Positions 1 to 14,214 are shown, counted from the stretch's first letter. The stretch: DNA of 64,000 nt from Synchiropus splendidus (GCF_027744825.2 NC_071340.1:2549501-2613500); one strand, 5' to 3'. Notes: generated by a model from the sequence alone, not told the origin. Program-made: numbers and translations.

Positions 1-640
1 ACGACCTCTAGTGGACGCCGTCGTTTAACCACATTACAGTTAGTAAAATCACGACCTCTAGTGGCCACCGTCGTTAAAGCACATTACAATTAGTAAAATC
101 ACGACCTCTAGCGGCCGCCGTCGTTAAACCACATAACAGTTAATAAAATCACGACCTCTAGTGGCCGCCGTCGTTAAAGCACATTACAATTAGTAAAATT
201 ACGACCTCTAGTGGCCGCCGTCGTTAAAGCACATTACAGTTAGTAAAATCACGACCTCTAGTGGCCGCCGTCGTTAAAGCACATTACAATTAGTAAAATC
301 ACGACCTCTAGCGGCCGCCGTCGTTAAAGCACATTGCAGTTAGTAAAATCACGACCTCTAGCGGCCGGTGTCGTTAAAGCACATTACAGTTAGTAAAATC
401 ACGACCTCTAGCGGCCGCCGTCGTTAAAGCACATTACAATTAGTAAAATCACGACCTCTAGTGGCCGCCGTCGTTAAAGCACATTACAATTAGTAAAATC
501 ACGACCTCTAGTGGCCGCCGTCGTTAAAGCATAGTGTAAATTAGTAATCCCGACCTCTAGTGGTCGCCATCGTTAAAGCATAGTGTGAAATAGTAATCTC
601 GACCTCTAGTGTCCGTCGTCGTTAAAGCATAGTAGTAAAA

Positions 641-743
641 TCACAATGACGCTTAGCAGCAACAGTTACTCAAACACCTTCAATAGTAAAATGACACCGT
701 CTAAAAGCACATAGCCGGAACATAGACAAACCGCATTACAGAT

Positions 744-781
<38 letters not shown>

Positions 782-1690
782 AGCGAACATACAACCATTC
801 AACTGATACTGAACGGTAGAGATGTGTTGAAAAAAATTGAGATTCGTATCTTACCAAACGTTGGTGTTGGTGTTGGTGTTGAAGCGACAGGTAGAAGGTG
901 TGGCGTGCTCGTTGTCTTTGTATCTGTTTTCATGTGAAAAAATAAATAAATAAATACAGCAGTGAAACGTAAACTATCACTCCAAAATGTTTTTTCCCAC
1001 CTCCTATCAACTGAGGCATCTGGTGAGTTAAAGAATCAACGAGCGGGTGCCCAACTCCTTCGACCTCTGACTGATCGTCTGTTTTCATACGCACAGGTGT
1101 TGAATAAAACAAAAAACATAGGTAGTTAAATATAAAATACATCGACAGACTGTGGTTAAAATACTTTTTTTTTATTGAACTGAATGTTTTGCTCTCACCG
1201 TTGAACAGTTGGAGCGACCCGTTCAATGAATGATCAGCATCCACAGGGTCCGGATGACTTCCCGGTCGTGTCTGATTTCCGGGTTCCGGGTGATCTCTTC
1301 ATGCACACACACACACACACACACACAAGTATTTCTTTCTTTTTGTTTTGGTATCCGGGGCGATGTCCGCGGCTTGTCTTGTGGTTGCTGGCTGTGCTGA
1401 TGGTGTCGGCAACGGTGGCTGTGGAGGTGCGGATAGCCCAGATGCCGACGTCGAGTCTTCAGCAGGGAACGGTCCGGATAGTAGATCCAGAGGTACTGAG
1501 GAAACCGGCGTCGATGTCTCCCACAAAGGCCAAGACCCAGAGGGGAGAGCTGAAACAGAATACCGACAACAATACAAATGTAAATACAATCTTGAAGCAA
1601 GACCTCGGATAGCAGTTAATATGATATTAATATAAACAGAGTGTAAATGTAGGGATCTACTAAGGATCAACATTTAAAGCGTAAAAACAA
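641..1690 (-). other. Long module 1 (exon-like segments)
   Basis: Read on the minus strand, the module holds a 223-bp segment (1327-1549), a 96-bp segment (1199-1294), a 78-bp segment (1001-1078) and a 69-bp segment (855-923). They are separated by GT-AG-like gaps and followed by a (CA)n tract at 750-779. The 223-bp segment has one extra base, CTTGTCTTG instead of CTTGTCTG, which breaks its frame relative to most other copies. The exon model is described under module 2. Confidence 0.6.
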
Positions 1691-2234
1691 ATAGTAAATC
1701 ACTAGTGTATACTCTCATTAAACCACATTACAATTAGTAAAATCACGACCTCTAGTGGACGCCGTCGTTAAACCACATTACAGTTAGTAAAATCACGACC
1801 TCTAGTGGCCGCCGTGGTTAAACCACATTACAGTTAGTAAAATCACGACCTCTAGTGGACGCCGTCGTTAAACCACATTACAATTACTAAAATCACGACC
1901 TCTAGCGGCCGCCGTCGTTAAACCACATTACAGTTAGTAAAATCACGACCTCTAGTGGACGCCGTCGTTAAACCACATTGCAGTTAGTAAAATCACGACC
2001 TCTAGCGGCCGGCGTCGTTAAAGCACATTACAGTTAGTAAAATCACGACCTCTAGCGGCCGCCGTCGTTAAAGCACATTACAATTAGTAAAATCACGACC
2101 TCTAGTGGCCGCCGTCGTTAAAGCATAGTGTAAATTAGTAATCCCGACCTCTAGTGGTCGCCATCGTTAAAGCATAGTGTGAAATAGTAATCTCGACCTC
2201 TAGTGTCCGTCGTCGTTAAAGCATAGTAGTAAAA

Positions 2235-2337
2235 TCACAATGACGCTTAGCAGCAACAGTTACTCAAACACCTTCAATAGTAAAATGACACCGTCTAAAA
2301 GCACATAGCCGGAACATAGACAAACCGCATTACAGAT

Positions 2338-2375
<38 letters not shown>

Positions 2376-3290
2376 AGCGAACATACAACCATTCAACTGA
2401 TACTGAACGGTAGAGATGTGTTGAAAAAAATTGAGATTCGTATCTTACCAAACGTTGGTGTTGGTGTTGGTGTTGAAGCGACAGGTAGAAGGTGTGGCGT
2501 GCTCGTTGTCTTTGTATCTGTTTTCATGTGAAAAAATAAATAAATAAATACAGCAGTGAAACGTAAACTATCACTCCAAAATGTTTTTTCCCACCTCCTA
2601 TCAACTGAGGCATCTGGTGAGTTAAAGAATCAACGAGCGGGTGCCCAACTCCTTCGACCTCTGACTGATCGTCTGTTTTCATACGCACAGGTGTTGAATA
2701 AAACAAAAAACATAGGTAGTTAAATATAAAATACATCGACAGACTGTGGTTAAAATACTTTTTTTTTATTGAACTGAATGTTTTGCTCTCACCGTTGAAC
2801 AGTTGGAGCGACCCGTTCAATGAATGATCAGCATCCACAGGGTCCGGATGACTTCCCGGTCGTGTCTGATTTCCGGGTTCCGGGTGATCTCTTCATGCAC
2901 ACACACACACACACACACACAAGTATTTCTTTCTTTTTGTTTTGGTATCCGGGGCGATGTCCGCGGCTTGTCTGTGGTTGCTGGCTGTGCTGATGGTGTC
3001 GGCAACGGTGGCTGTGGAGGTGCGGATAGCCCAGATGCCGACGTCGAGTGTTCAGCAGGGAAAGGTCCGGATAGTAGATCCAGAGGTACTGAGGAAACCG
3101 GCGTCGATGTCTCCCACAAAGGCCAAGACCCAGAGGGGAGAGCTGAAACAGAATACCGACAACAATACAAATGTAAATACAATCTAGAAGCAAGACCTCG
3201 GATAGCAGTTAATATGATATTAATATAAACAGAGTGTAAATGTAGGGATCTACTAAGGATCAACATTTAAAGCGTAAAAACAAATAGTAA
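2235..3290 (-). other. Long module 2: four phase-1 exon-like segments
   Basis: This is the reference copy of the module. On the minus strand a 222-bp segment (2921-3142) follows a good acceptor, TATTCTGTTTCAG. Next come 96 bp (2793-2888, donor GTGAGAG), 78 bp (2595-2672, acceptor GAAAACAG, donor GTGGGA) and 69 bp (2449-2517, acceptor GAAAACAG, donor GTAAGATA). All lengths are multiples of 3 and all are open in the frame that splits codons after base 1. Gaps between the last three are 120 and 77 bp. The predicted peptides are rich in Ser, Thr and Pro and carry N-glycosylation sequons NQT and NGS, suggesting an extracellular protein. The weak point is that the gap between the 222- and 96-bp segments is only 32 bp of GT repeat, too short for a normal intron. 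I do not recognise the protein. A decayed, non-expressed fragment is equally possible. Confidence 0.5.
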
Positions 3291-3929
3291 ATCACTAGTG
3301 TATACTGTCATTAAACCACATTACAATTAGTAAAATCACGACCTCTAGTGGACGCCGTCGTTAAACCACATTTCAATTGGTAAAATCACGACCTCTAGTG
3401 GCCACCGTCGTTAAAGCACATTACAATTAGTTAAATCACGACCTCTAGCGGCCGCCGTCGTTAAACCACATTACAGTTAGTAAAATCACGACCTCTAGTG
3501 GACGCCGTCATTAAACCACATTACAGTTAGTAAAATCCCGACCTCTAGCGGCCGTTATCGTTAAAGCACATTACAATTAGTTAAATCACGACCTCTAGTG
3601 GCCGCCGTCGTTAAAGCACATTACAGTTAGTAAAATCACGACCTCTAGTGGCCGCCGTCGTTAAAGCACATTACAATTAGTGAAATCACGACCTCTAGCG
3701 GCCGCCGTCGTTAAAGCACATTGCAGTTAGTAAAATCACGACCTCTAGCGGCCGGCGTCGTTAAAGCACATTACAGTTAGTAAAATCACGACCTCTAGCG
3801 GCCGCCGTCGTTAAAGCACATTACAATTAGTAAAATCACGAACTCTAGTGGCCGCCGTCGTTAAAGCATAGTGTAAATTAGTAATCGCGACCTCTAGTGT
3901 CCGTCGTCGTTAAAGCATAGTAGTAAAAT

Positions 3930-4470
3930 CACAATGACGCTTAGCAGCAACAGTTACTCAAACACCTTCAATAGTAAAATGACACCGTCGAAAAGCACAT
4001 AGCCGGAACATAGACAAACCGCATTACAGATAAAACACACACACACGCACACACACACGCACGCACGCACGTACGCGCACACACACACACACACACACAC
4101 AAGTATTTCTTTCTTTTTGTTTTGGTATCCGGGGCGATGTCCGCGGCTTGTCTTGTGGTTGCTGGCGGTGCTGATGGTGTCGGCGACGGTGGATGTGGAG
4201 GTGCGGATAGCCCCGATGCCGACGTCGAGTCTTCAGCAGGGAACGGTCCGGATAGTAGATCCAGAGGTACTGAGGAAACCGGCGTCGATGTCTCCCAAAA
4301 AGGCCAAGACCCAGAGGGGAGAGCTGAAACAGAATACCGACAACAACACAAATGTAAATACAATCTTGAAGCAAGACCTCGGATAGCAGTTAATATGATA
4401 TTAATATAAACAGAGTGTAAATGTAGGGATCTACTAAGGATCAACATTTAAAGCGTAAAAACAAATAGTA
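3930..4470 (-). other. Short module 3
   Basis: Only the large exon-like segment is kept (4101-4323, 223 bp with the one-base insertion also seen in modules 1 and 12). The 96-, 78- and 69-bp segments are missing. The deletion joins the two CA-repeat tracts of a long module into one compound CA/CG tract (4036-4100). Confidence 0.6.
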
Positions 4471-5609
4471 AATCACTAGTGTATACTCTCATTAAACCAC
4501 TTTACAATAAGTAAAATCACGACCTCTAGTGGACGCCGTCGTTAAACCACATTACAGTTAGTAAAATCACGACCTCTAGTGGCCGCCGTGGTTAAACCAC
4601 ATTACAGTTAGTAAAATCACGACCTCTAGTGGACGCCGTCGTTAAACCACATTACAATTACTAAAATCACGACCTCTAGCGGCCGCCGTCGTTAAACCAC
4701 ATTACAGTTAGTAAAATCACGACCTCTAGTGGACGCCGTCGTTAAACCACATTACAATTAGTAAAATTACGACCTCTAGTGGCCGCCGTCGTTAAAGCAC
4801 ATTACAGTTAGTAAAATCACGACCTCTAGTGGCCGCCGTCGTTAAAGCACATTACAATTAGTAAAATCACGACCTCTAGTGGCCGCCGTCGTTAAAGCAC
4901 ATTACAATTAGTAAAATCACGACCTATAGTGGCCGCCGTCGTTAAAGCACATTACAATTAGTAAAATCACGACCTCTAGTGGCCGCCGTCGTTAAAGCAC
5001 ATTACAGTTAGTAAAATCACGACCTCTAGTGGCCGCCGTCATTAAAGCACATTACAGTTAGTAAAATCACGACCTCTAGCGTCCGCTGTCGTTAAAGCAC
5101 ATTACAATTAGTAAAATCACGACCTCTAGTGGCCGCCCTCGTTAAAGCACATTACAGTTAGTAAAATCACTACCTCTAGTGGCCGCCGTCGTTAAAGCAC
5201 ATTACAGTTAGTAAAATCACGACCCCTAGTGGCCGCCGTCGTTAAAGCACATTACAATTAGTAAAATCACGACCTCTAGCGGCCGCCGTCGTTAAAGCAC
5301 ATTGCAGTTAGTAAAATCACGACCTCTAGCGGCCGACGTCGTTAAAGCACATTACAGTTAGTAAAATCACGACCTCTAGCGGCCGCCGTCGTTAAAGCAC
5401 ATTACAATTAGTAAAATCACGACCTCTAGCGGCCGCCGTTGTTAAAGCACATTACAGTTAGTAAAATCACGAACTCTAGTGGCCGCCGTCGTTAAAGCAT
5501 AGTGTAAAATAGTAATCCCGACCTCTAGTGGTCGCCGTCGTTAAGGCACAGTGTGAAATAGTAATCGCGACCTCTAGTGTCCGTCGTCGTTAAAGCATAG
5601 TAGTAAAAT

Positions 5610-6700
5610 CACAATGACGCTTAGCAGCAACAGTTACTCAAACACCTTCAATAGTAAAATGACACCGTCTAAAAGCACATAGCCGGAACATAGACAAACC
5701 GCATTACAGATAAAACACACACACACGCACACACACACACACGCACGCACGCACGCACGTACGCGCACACACACACACACACACACACACAATAGCGAAC
5801 ATACAACCATTCAACTGATACTGAACAGTAGAGATGTGTTGAAAAAAATTGAGATTCGTATCTTACCAAACGTTGGTGTTGGTGTTGGTGTTGAAGCGAC
5901 AGGTAGAAGGTGTGGCGTGCTCGTTGTCTTTGTATCTGTTTTCATGTGAAAAAATAAATAAATAAATACAGCAGTGAAACGTAAACTATCACTCCAAAAT
6001 GTTTTTTCCCACCTCCTATCAGCTGAGGCGTCTGGTGAGTTAAAGAATCAACGAGCGTGTGCCCTACTCCTTCGACCTCTGACTGATCGTCTGTTTTCAT
6101 ACGCACAGGCGTTGAATAAAACAAAAAACATAGGTAGTTAAATATAAAATACATCGACAGACTGTGGTTAAAATACTTTTTTTTTATTGAACTGAATGTT
6201 TTGCTCTCACCGTTGAACAGTTGGAGCGACCCGTTCAATGAATGATCAGCATCCACAGGGTCCGGATGACTTCCCGGTCGTGTCTGATTTCCGGGTTCCG
6301 GGTGATCTTTTCATGCACACACACACACACACACACAAGTATTTCTTTCTTTTTGTTTTGGTATCCGGGGCGATGTCCGCGGCTTGTCTGTGGTTGCTGG
6401 CTGTGCTGATGGTGTCGGCGACGGTGGCTGTGGAGGTGCGGATAGCCCAGATGCCGACGTCGAGTCTTCAGCAGGGAACGGTCCGGATAGTAGATCCAGA
6501 GGTACTGAGGAAACCGGCGTCGATGTCTCCCACAAAGGCCAAGACCCAGAGGGGAGAGCTGAAACAGAATACCGACAACAACACAAATGTAAATACAATC
6601 TAGAAGCAAGACCTCGGATAGCAGTTAATATGATATTAATATAAACAGAGTGTAAATGTAGGGATCTACTAAGGATCAACATTTAAAGCGTAAAAACAAA
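5610..6700 (-). other. Long module 4
   Basis: Exon-like segments on the minus strand: 6337-6558 (222 bp), 6211-6306 (96 bp), 6013-6090 (78 bp) and 5867-5935 (69 bp), all with splice-like borders as in module 2. The compound CA/CG tract at 5716-5791 is longer than in modules 1 and 2. In the 78-bp segment this copy differs from module 2 by two amino-acid changes and two silent changes. Confidence 0.55.
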
Positions 6701-7289
6701 TAGTAAATCACTAGTGTATACTGTCGTTAAACCACAATTCAATTGGTAAAATCACGACCTCTAGTGGCCGCCGTCGTTAAAGCACATTATAATTAGTAAA
6801 ATCACGACCTCTAGCGGCCGCCGTCGTTAAACCACATTGCAGTTAGTAAAATCACGACCTCTAGTGGACGCCGTCGTTAAACCACATTACAGTTAGTAAA
6901 ATCACGACCTCTAGCGGCCGCTGTCGTTAAAGCACATTACAATTAGTAAAATCACGACCTCTAGTGGCCGCCGTCGTTAAAGCACATTACAGTTAGTAAA
7001 ATCACGACCTCTAGCGGCCGCCGTCGTTAAAGCACATTGCAGTTAGTAAAATCACGACCTCTAGCGGCCGCCGTCGTTAAAGCACATTACAATTAGTAAA
7101 ATCACGACCTCTAGTGGCCGCCGTCGTTAAAGCACATTACAGTTAGTAAAATCACGACCTCTAGTGGCCGCCGTCGTTAAAGCATAGTGTAAATTAGTAA
7201 TCTCGACCTCTAGTGGTCGCCATCGTTAAGGCACAGTGTGAAATAGTAATCGCGACCTCTAGTGTCCGTCGTCGTTAAAGCATAGTAGT

Positions 7290-7830
7290 AAAATCACAAT
7301 GACGCTTAGCAGCAACAGTTACTCAAACACCTTCAATAGTAAAATGACACCGTCTAAAAGCACATAGCCGGAACATAGACAAACCGCATTACAGATAAAA
7401 CACACACACACGCACACACACACGCACGCACGCACGTACGCGCACACACACACACACACACACAGAAGTATTTCTTTCTTTTTGTTTTGGTATCCGGGGC
7501 GATGTCCGCGGCTTGTCTGGGGTTGCTGGCGGTGCTGATGGTGTCGGCAACGGTGGCTGTGGAGGTGCGGATAGCCCAGATGCCGACGTCGAGTCTTCAG
7601 CAGGGAACGGTCCGGATAGTAGATCCAGAGGTACTGAGGAAACCGGCGTCGATGTCTCCCACAAACGCCAAGACCCTGAGGAGAGAGCTGAAACAGAATA
7701 CCGACAACAACACAAATGTAAATACAATCTAGAAGCAAGACCTCGGATAGCAGTTAATATGATATTAATATAAACAGAGTGTAAATGTAGGGATCTACTA
7801 AGGATCAACATTTAAAGCGTAAAAACAAAT
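7290..7830 (-). other. Short module 5
   Basis: A single large exon-like segment (7466-7687, 222 bp). The border has changed from CACAAG to CAGAAG, so the GT directly next to the segment on the minus strand is lost. The same change is present in module 8, which marks them as sister copies. Confidence 0.55.
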
Positions 7831-9269
7831 AGTAAATCACTAGTGTATACTCTCATTAAACCACTTTACAATAAGTAAAATCACGACCTCTAGTGGACGC
7901 CGTCGTTAAACCACATTACAGTTAGTAAAATCACGACCTCTAGTGGCCGCCGTCGTTAAAGCACATTACAATTAGTAAAATCACGACCTCTAGTGACCGC
8001 CGTCGTTAAAGCACATTACAGTTAGTAAAATCACGACCTCTTGTGGCCGCCGTCGTTAAAGCACATTACAATTAGTAAAATCACGACCTCTAGTGACCGC
8101 CGTCGTTAAAGCACATTACAGTTAGTAAAATCACGACCTCTTGTGGCCGCCGTCGTTAAAGCACATTACAATTAGTAAAATCACGACCTCTAGTGGCCGC
8201 TGTCGTTAAAGCACATAACAGTTAGTAAAATCGCGACCTCTAGTGGCCGCCGTTGTTAAAGCACATTACAATTAGTAAAATCGCGACCTCTAGTGGCCGC
8301 CGTCGTTAAAGCACATTACAATTAGTAAAATCACGACCTCTAGTGGCCGCCGTCGTTAAAGCACATTACAATTAGTAAAATCACGACCTCTAGTGGCCGC
8401 CGTCGTTAAAGCACATTACAGTTAGTAAAATCACGACCTCTAGTGGACGCCGTCGTTTAACCACATTACAGTTAGTAAAATCACGACCTCTAGTGGCCGC
8501 CGTCGTTAAAGCACATTACAATTAGTAAAATCACGACCTCTAGTGGACGCCGTCGTTAAACCACATAACAGTTAGTAAAATCACGACCTCTAGTGGCCGC
8601 CGTCGTTAAAGCACATTACAATTAGTAAAATCACGACCTCTAGTGGCCGCCCTCATTAAAGCACATTACAGTTAGTAAAATCACGACCTCTAGCGTCCGC
8701 CGTCGTTAAAGCACATTACAATTAGTAAAATCACGACCTCTAGTGGCCGCCCTCATTAAAGCACATTACAGTTAGTAAAATCACGACCTCTAGTGGCCGC
8801 CGTCGTTAAAGCACATTACAATTAGTAAAATCACGACCTCTAGCGGCCGCCGTCGTTAAAGCACATTGCAGTTAGTAAAATCACGTCCTCTAGCGGCCGC
8901 CGTCGTTAAAGCACATTACAATTAGTAAAATCACGACCTCTAGCGGCCGCCGTCGTTAAAGCACATTGCAGTTAGTAAAATCACGACCTCTAGCGGCCGG
9001 TGTCGTTAAAGCACATTACAGTTAGTAAAATCACGACTTCTAGCGGCCGCCGTCGTTAAAGCACATTACAATTAGTAAAATCACGACCTCTAGTGGCCGC
9101 CGTCGTTAAAACACATTACAGTTAGTAAAATCACGACCTCTAGTGGCCGCCGTCGTTAAAGCATAGTGTAAATTAGTAATCCCGACCTCTAGTGGTCGCC
9201 ATCGTTAAAGCATAGTGTGAAATAGTAATCGCGACCTCTAGTGTCCGTCGTCGTTAAAGCATAGTAGTA

Positions 9270-9810
9270 AAATCACAATGACGCTTAGCAGCAACAGTTA
9301 CTCAAACACCTTCAATAGTAAAATGACACCGTCTAAAAGCACATAGCCGGAACATAGACAAACCGCATTACAGATAAAAAACACACACACACGCACACAC
9401 ACACGCACGCACGCACGTACGCGCACACACACACACACACACACAAGTATTTCTTTCTTTTTGTTTTGGTATCCGGGGCGATGTCCGCGGCTTGTCTGTG
9501 GTTGCTGGCTGTGCTGATGGTGTCGGCGACGGTGGCTGTGGAGGTGCGGATAGCCCAGATGCCGACGTCGAGTCTTCAGCAGGGAACGGTCCGGATAGTA
9601 GATCCAGAGGTACTGAGGAAACCGGCGTCGATGTCTCCCACAAAGGCCAAGACCCAGAGGGGAGAGCTGAAACAGAATACCGACAACAATACAAATGTAA
9701 ATACAATCTAGAAGCAAGACCTCGGATAGCAGTTAATATGATATTAATATAAACAGAGTGTAAATGTAGGGATCTACTAAGGATCAACATTTAAAGCGTA
9801 AAAACAAATA
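9270..9810 (-). other. Short module 6
   Basis: A single large exon-like segment (9445-9666, 222 bp) after a compound CA/CG tract. It is nearly identical to module 10, including an extra A before the CA tract. Confidence 0.55.
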
Positions 9811-10894
9811 GTAAATCACTAGTGTATACTCTCATTAAACCACTTTACAATAAGTAAAATCACGACCTCTAGTGGACGCCGTCGTTAAACCACATTTCAG
9901 TTAGTAAAATCGCGACCTCTAGTGGCCGCCGTCGTTAAAGCACATTACATTAGTAAAATCACGACCTCTAGTGGCCGCCGTCGTTAAAGCACATTACAAT
10001 TAGTAAAATCACGACCTCTAGTGGCCGCCGTCGTTAACGCACATTACAGTTAGTAAAATCACAACCTCTAGTGGCCGCCGTCATTAAAGCACATTACAGT
10101 TAGTAAAATCACGACCTCTAGTGGCCGCTGTCGTTAAAGCACATTACAATTAGTAAAATCACGACCTCTAGTGGACGCCGTCGTTTAACCACATTACAGT
10201 TAGTAAAATCACGACCTCTAGTGGCCGCCGTCGTTAAAGCACATTACAATTAGTAAAATCACGACCTCTAGCGGCCGCCGTCGTTAAACCACATAACAGT
10301 TAGTAAAATCACGACCTCTAGTGGCCGCCGTCGTTAAAGCACATTACAATTAGTAAAATTACGACCTCTAGTGGCCGCCGTCGTTAAAGCACATTACAGT
10401 TAGTAAAATCCCGACCTCTAGCGGCAGCCCTCATTAAAGCACATTACAGTTAGTAAAATCACGACCTCTAGTGGCCGCCGTCGTTAAAGCACATTACAGT
10501 TAGTAAAATCCCGACCTCTAGTGGCCGCCGTCGTTAAAGCACATTACAATTAGTAAAATCACGACCTCTAGCGGCCGCCGTCGTTAAAGCACATTGCAGT
10601 TAGTAAAATCACGACCTCTAGCGGCCGGTGTCGTTAAAGCACATTACAGTTAGTAAAATCACGACCTCTAGCGGCCGCCGTCGTTAAAGCACATTACAAT
10701 TAGTAAAATCACGACCTCTAGTGGCCGCCGTCGTTAAAGCACATTACAGTTAGTAAAATCACGACCTCTAGTGGCCGCCGTCGTTAAAGCATAGTGTAAA
10801 TTAGTAATCCCGACCTCTAGTGGTCGCCATCGTTAAAGCATAGTGTGAAATAGTAATCTCGACCTCTAGTGTCCGTCGTCGTTAAAGCATAGTA

Positions 10895-11057
10895 GTAAAA
10901 TCACAATGACGCTTAGCAGCAACAGTTACTCAAACACCTTCAATAGTAAAATGACACCGTCTAAAAGCACATAGCCGGAACATAGACAAACCGCATTACA
11001 GATAAAACACACACACACGCACACACACACACACGCACGCACGCACGCACGTACGTA

Positions 11058-11090
<33 letters not shown>

Positions 11091-12005
11091 TAGCGAACAT
11101 ACAACCATTCAACTGATACTGAACAGTAGAGATGTGTTGAAAAAAATTGAGATTCGTATCTTACCAAACGTTGGTGTTGGTGTTGGTGTTGAAGCGACAG
11201 GTAGAAGGTGTGGCGTGCTCGTTGTCTTTGTATCTGTTTTCATGTGAAAAAATAAATAAATAAATACAGCAGTGAAACGTAAACTATCACTCCAAAATGT
11301 TTTTTCCCACCTCCTATCAGCTGAGGCGTCTGGTGAGTTAAAGAATCAACGAGCGTGTGCCCTACTCCTTCGACCTCTGACTGATCGTCTGTTTTCATAC
11401 GCACAGGCGTTGAATAAAACAAAAAACATAGGTAGTTAAATATAAAATACATCGAGAGACTGTGGTTAAAATACTTTTTTTTTATTGAACTGAATGTTGT
11501 CCTCTCACCGTTGAACAGTTGGAGCGACCCGTTCAATGAATGATCAGCATCCACAGGGTCCGGATGACTTCCCGGTCGTGTCTGATTTCCGGGTTCCGGG
11601 TGATCTTTTCATGCACACACACACACACACACACAAGTATTTCTTTCTTTTTGTTTTGGTATCCGGGGCGATGTCCGCGGCTTGTCTGTGGTTGCTGGCT
11701 GTGCTGATGGTGTCGGCGACGGTGGCTGTGGAGGTGCGGATAGCCCAGATGCCGACGTCGAGTCTTCAGCAGGGAACGGTCCGGATAGTAGATCCAGAGG
11801 TACTGAGGAAACCGGCGTCGATGTCTCCCACAAAGGCCAAGACCCAGAGGGGAGAGCTGAAACAGAATACCGACAACAACACAAATGTAAATACAATCTA
11901 GAAGCAAGACCTCGGATAGCAGTTAATATGATATTAATATAAACAGAGTGTAAATGTAGGGATCTACTAAGGATCAACATTTAAAGCGTAAAAACAAATA
12001 GTAAA
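10895..12005 (-). other. Long module 7
   Basis: Exon-like segments: 11635-11856 (222 bp), 11509-11604 (96 bp), 11311-11388 (78 bp) and 11165-11233 (69 bp). It is nearly identical to module 4, 5.3 kb to the left, apart from a few substitutions in the first gap and a longer CA/CG tract. Confidence 0.55.
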
Positions 12006-12634
12006 TCACTAGTGTATACTGTCGTTAAACCACAATTCAATTGGTAAAATCACGACCTCTAGTGGCCGCCGTCGTTAAAGCACATTATAATTAGTAAAAT
12101 CACGACCTCTAGCGGCCGCCGTCGTTAAACCACATTGCAGTTAGTAAAATCACGACCTCTAGTGGACGCCGTCGTTAAACCACATTACAGTTAGTAAAAT
12201 CACGACCTCTAGCGGCCGCTGTCGTTAAAGCACATTACAATTAGTAAAATCACGACCTCTAGTGGCCGCCGTCGTTAAAGCACATTACAGTTAGTAAAAT
12301 CACGACCTCTAGCGGCCGCCGTCGTTAAAGCACATTGCAGTTAGTAAAATCACGACCTCTAGCGGCCGGCGTCGTTAAAGCTAATTACAGTTAGTAAAAT
12401 CACGACCTCTAGCGGCCGCCGTCGTTAAAGCACATTACAATTAGTAAAATCACGACCTCTAGTGGCCGCCGTCGTTAAAGCACATTACAGTTAGTAAAAT
12501 CACGACCTCTAGTGGCCGCCGTCGTTAAAGCATAGTGTAAATTAGTAATCTCGACCTCTAGTGGTCGCCATCGTTAAGGCACAGTGTGAAATAGTAATCG
12601 CGACCTCTAGTGTCCGTCGTCGTTAAAGCATAGT

Positions 12635-13180
12635 AGTAAAATCACAATGACGCTTAGCAGCAACAGTTACTCAAACACCTTCAATAGTAAAATGACACCG
12701 TCTAAAAGCACATAGCCGGAACATAGACAAACCGCATTACAGATAAAACACACACACACGCACACACACACGCACGCACGCACGTACGCGCACACACACA
12801 CACACACACACAGAAGTATTTCTTTCTTTTTGTTTTGGTATCCGGGGCGATGTCCGCGGCTTGTCTGGGGTTGCTGGCGGTGCTGATGGTGTCGGCAACG
12901 GTGGCTGTGGAGGTGCGGATAGCCCAGATGCCGACGTCGAGTCTTCAGCAGGGAACGGTCCGGATAGTAGATCCAGAGGTACTGAGGAAACCGGCGTCGA
13001 TGTCTCCCACAAAGGCCAAGACCCAGAGGAGAGAGCTGAAACAGAATACCGACAACAACACAAATGTAAATACAATCTAGAAGCAAGACCTCGGATAGCA
13101 GTTAATATGATATTAATATAAACAGAGTGTAAATGTAGGGATCTACTAAGGATCAACATTTAAAGCGTAAAAACAAATAG
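12635..13180 (-). other. Short module 8
   Basis: A single large exon-like segment (12814-13035, 222 bp) with the CAGAAG border shared with module 5. Confidence 0.55.
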
Positions 13181-14214
13181 TAAATCACTAGTGTATACTC
13201 TCATTAAACCACTTTACAATAAGTAAAATCACGACCTCTAGTGGACGCCGTCGTTAAACCACATTACAGTTAGTAAAATCACGACCTCTAGTGGCCGCCG
13301 TCGTTAAAGCACATTACAATTAGTAAAATCACGACCTCTAGCGGCCGCCGTCGTTAAACCACATTACAGTTAGTAAAATCACGACCTCTAGTGGACGCCG
13401 TCGTTAAACCACATTACAATTAGTAAAATCACGACCTCTAGTGACCGCCGTCGTTAAAGAACATTACAGTTAGTAAAATCACGACCTCTTGTGGCCGCCG
13501 TCGTTAAAGCACATTACAATTAGTAAAATCACGACCTCTAGTGGCCGCTGTCGTTAAAGCACATAACAGTTAGTAAAATCGCGACCTCTAGTGGCCGCCG
13601 TTGTTAAAGCACATTACAAATAGTAAAATCGCGACCTCTAGTGGCCGCCGTCGTTAAAGCACATTACAATTAGTAAAATCACGACCTCTAGTGGCCGCCG
13701 TCGTTAAAGCACATTACAATTAGTAAAATCACGACCTCTAGTGGCCGCCGTCGTTAAAGCACATTACAGTTAGTAAAATCACGACCTCTAGTGGCCGCCG
13801 TCATTAAAGCACATTACAGTTAGTAAAATCACGACCTCTAGTGGCCGTCGTCGTTAAAGCACATTACAGTTAGTAAAATCACGACCTCTAGTGGCCGCCG
13901 TCGTTAAAGCACATTACAATTAGTAAAATCACGACCTCTAGCGGCCGCCGTCGTTAAAGCACATTGCAGTTAGTAAAATCACGACCTCTAGCGGCCGACG
14001 TCGTTAAAGCACATTACAGTTAGTAAAATCACTACCTCTAGCGGCCGCCGTCGTTAAAGCACATTACAATTAGTAAAATCACGACCTCTAGTGGCCGCCG
14101 TCGTTAAAGCACATTACAGTTAGTAAAATCACGACCTCTAGTGGCCGCCATCGTTAAAGCATAGTGTTAAATAGTAATCGCGACCTCTAGTGTCCGTCGT
14201 CGTTAAAGCATAGT

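Noticed and set aside
666..857. Cys-Val repeat proteins (CVCVCV frames) in every module
   Set aside because: These are translations of (GT)n microsatellites; length and frame change between copies.
930..1244. A 104-aa minus-strand protein repeated in long modules
   Set aside because: The frame runs through splice-like GT and AG sites and intron-like AT-rich sequence. Only the parts inside the 96-bp and 78-bp segments look exonic.
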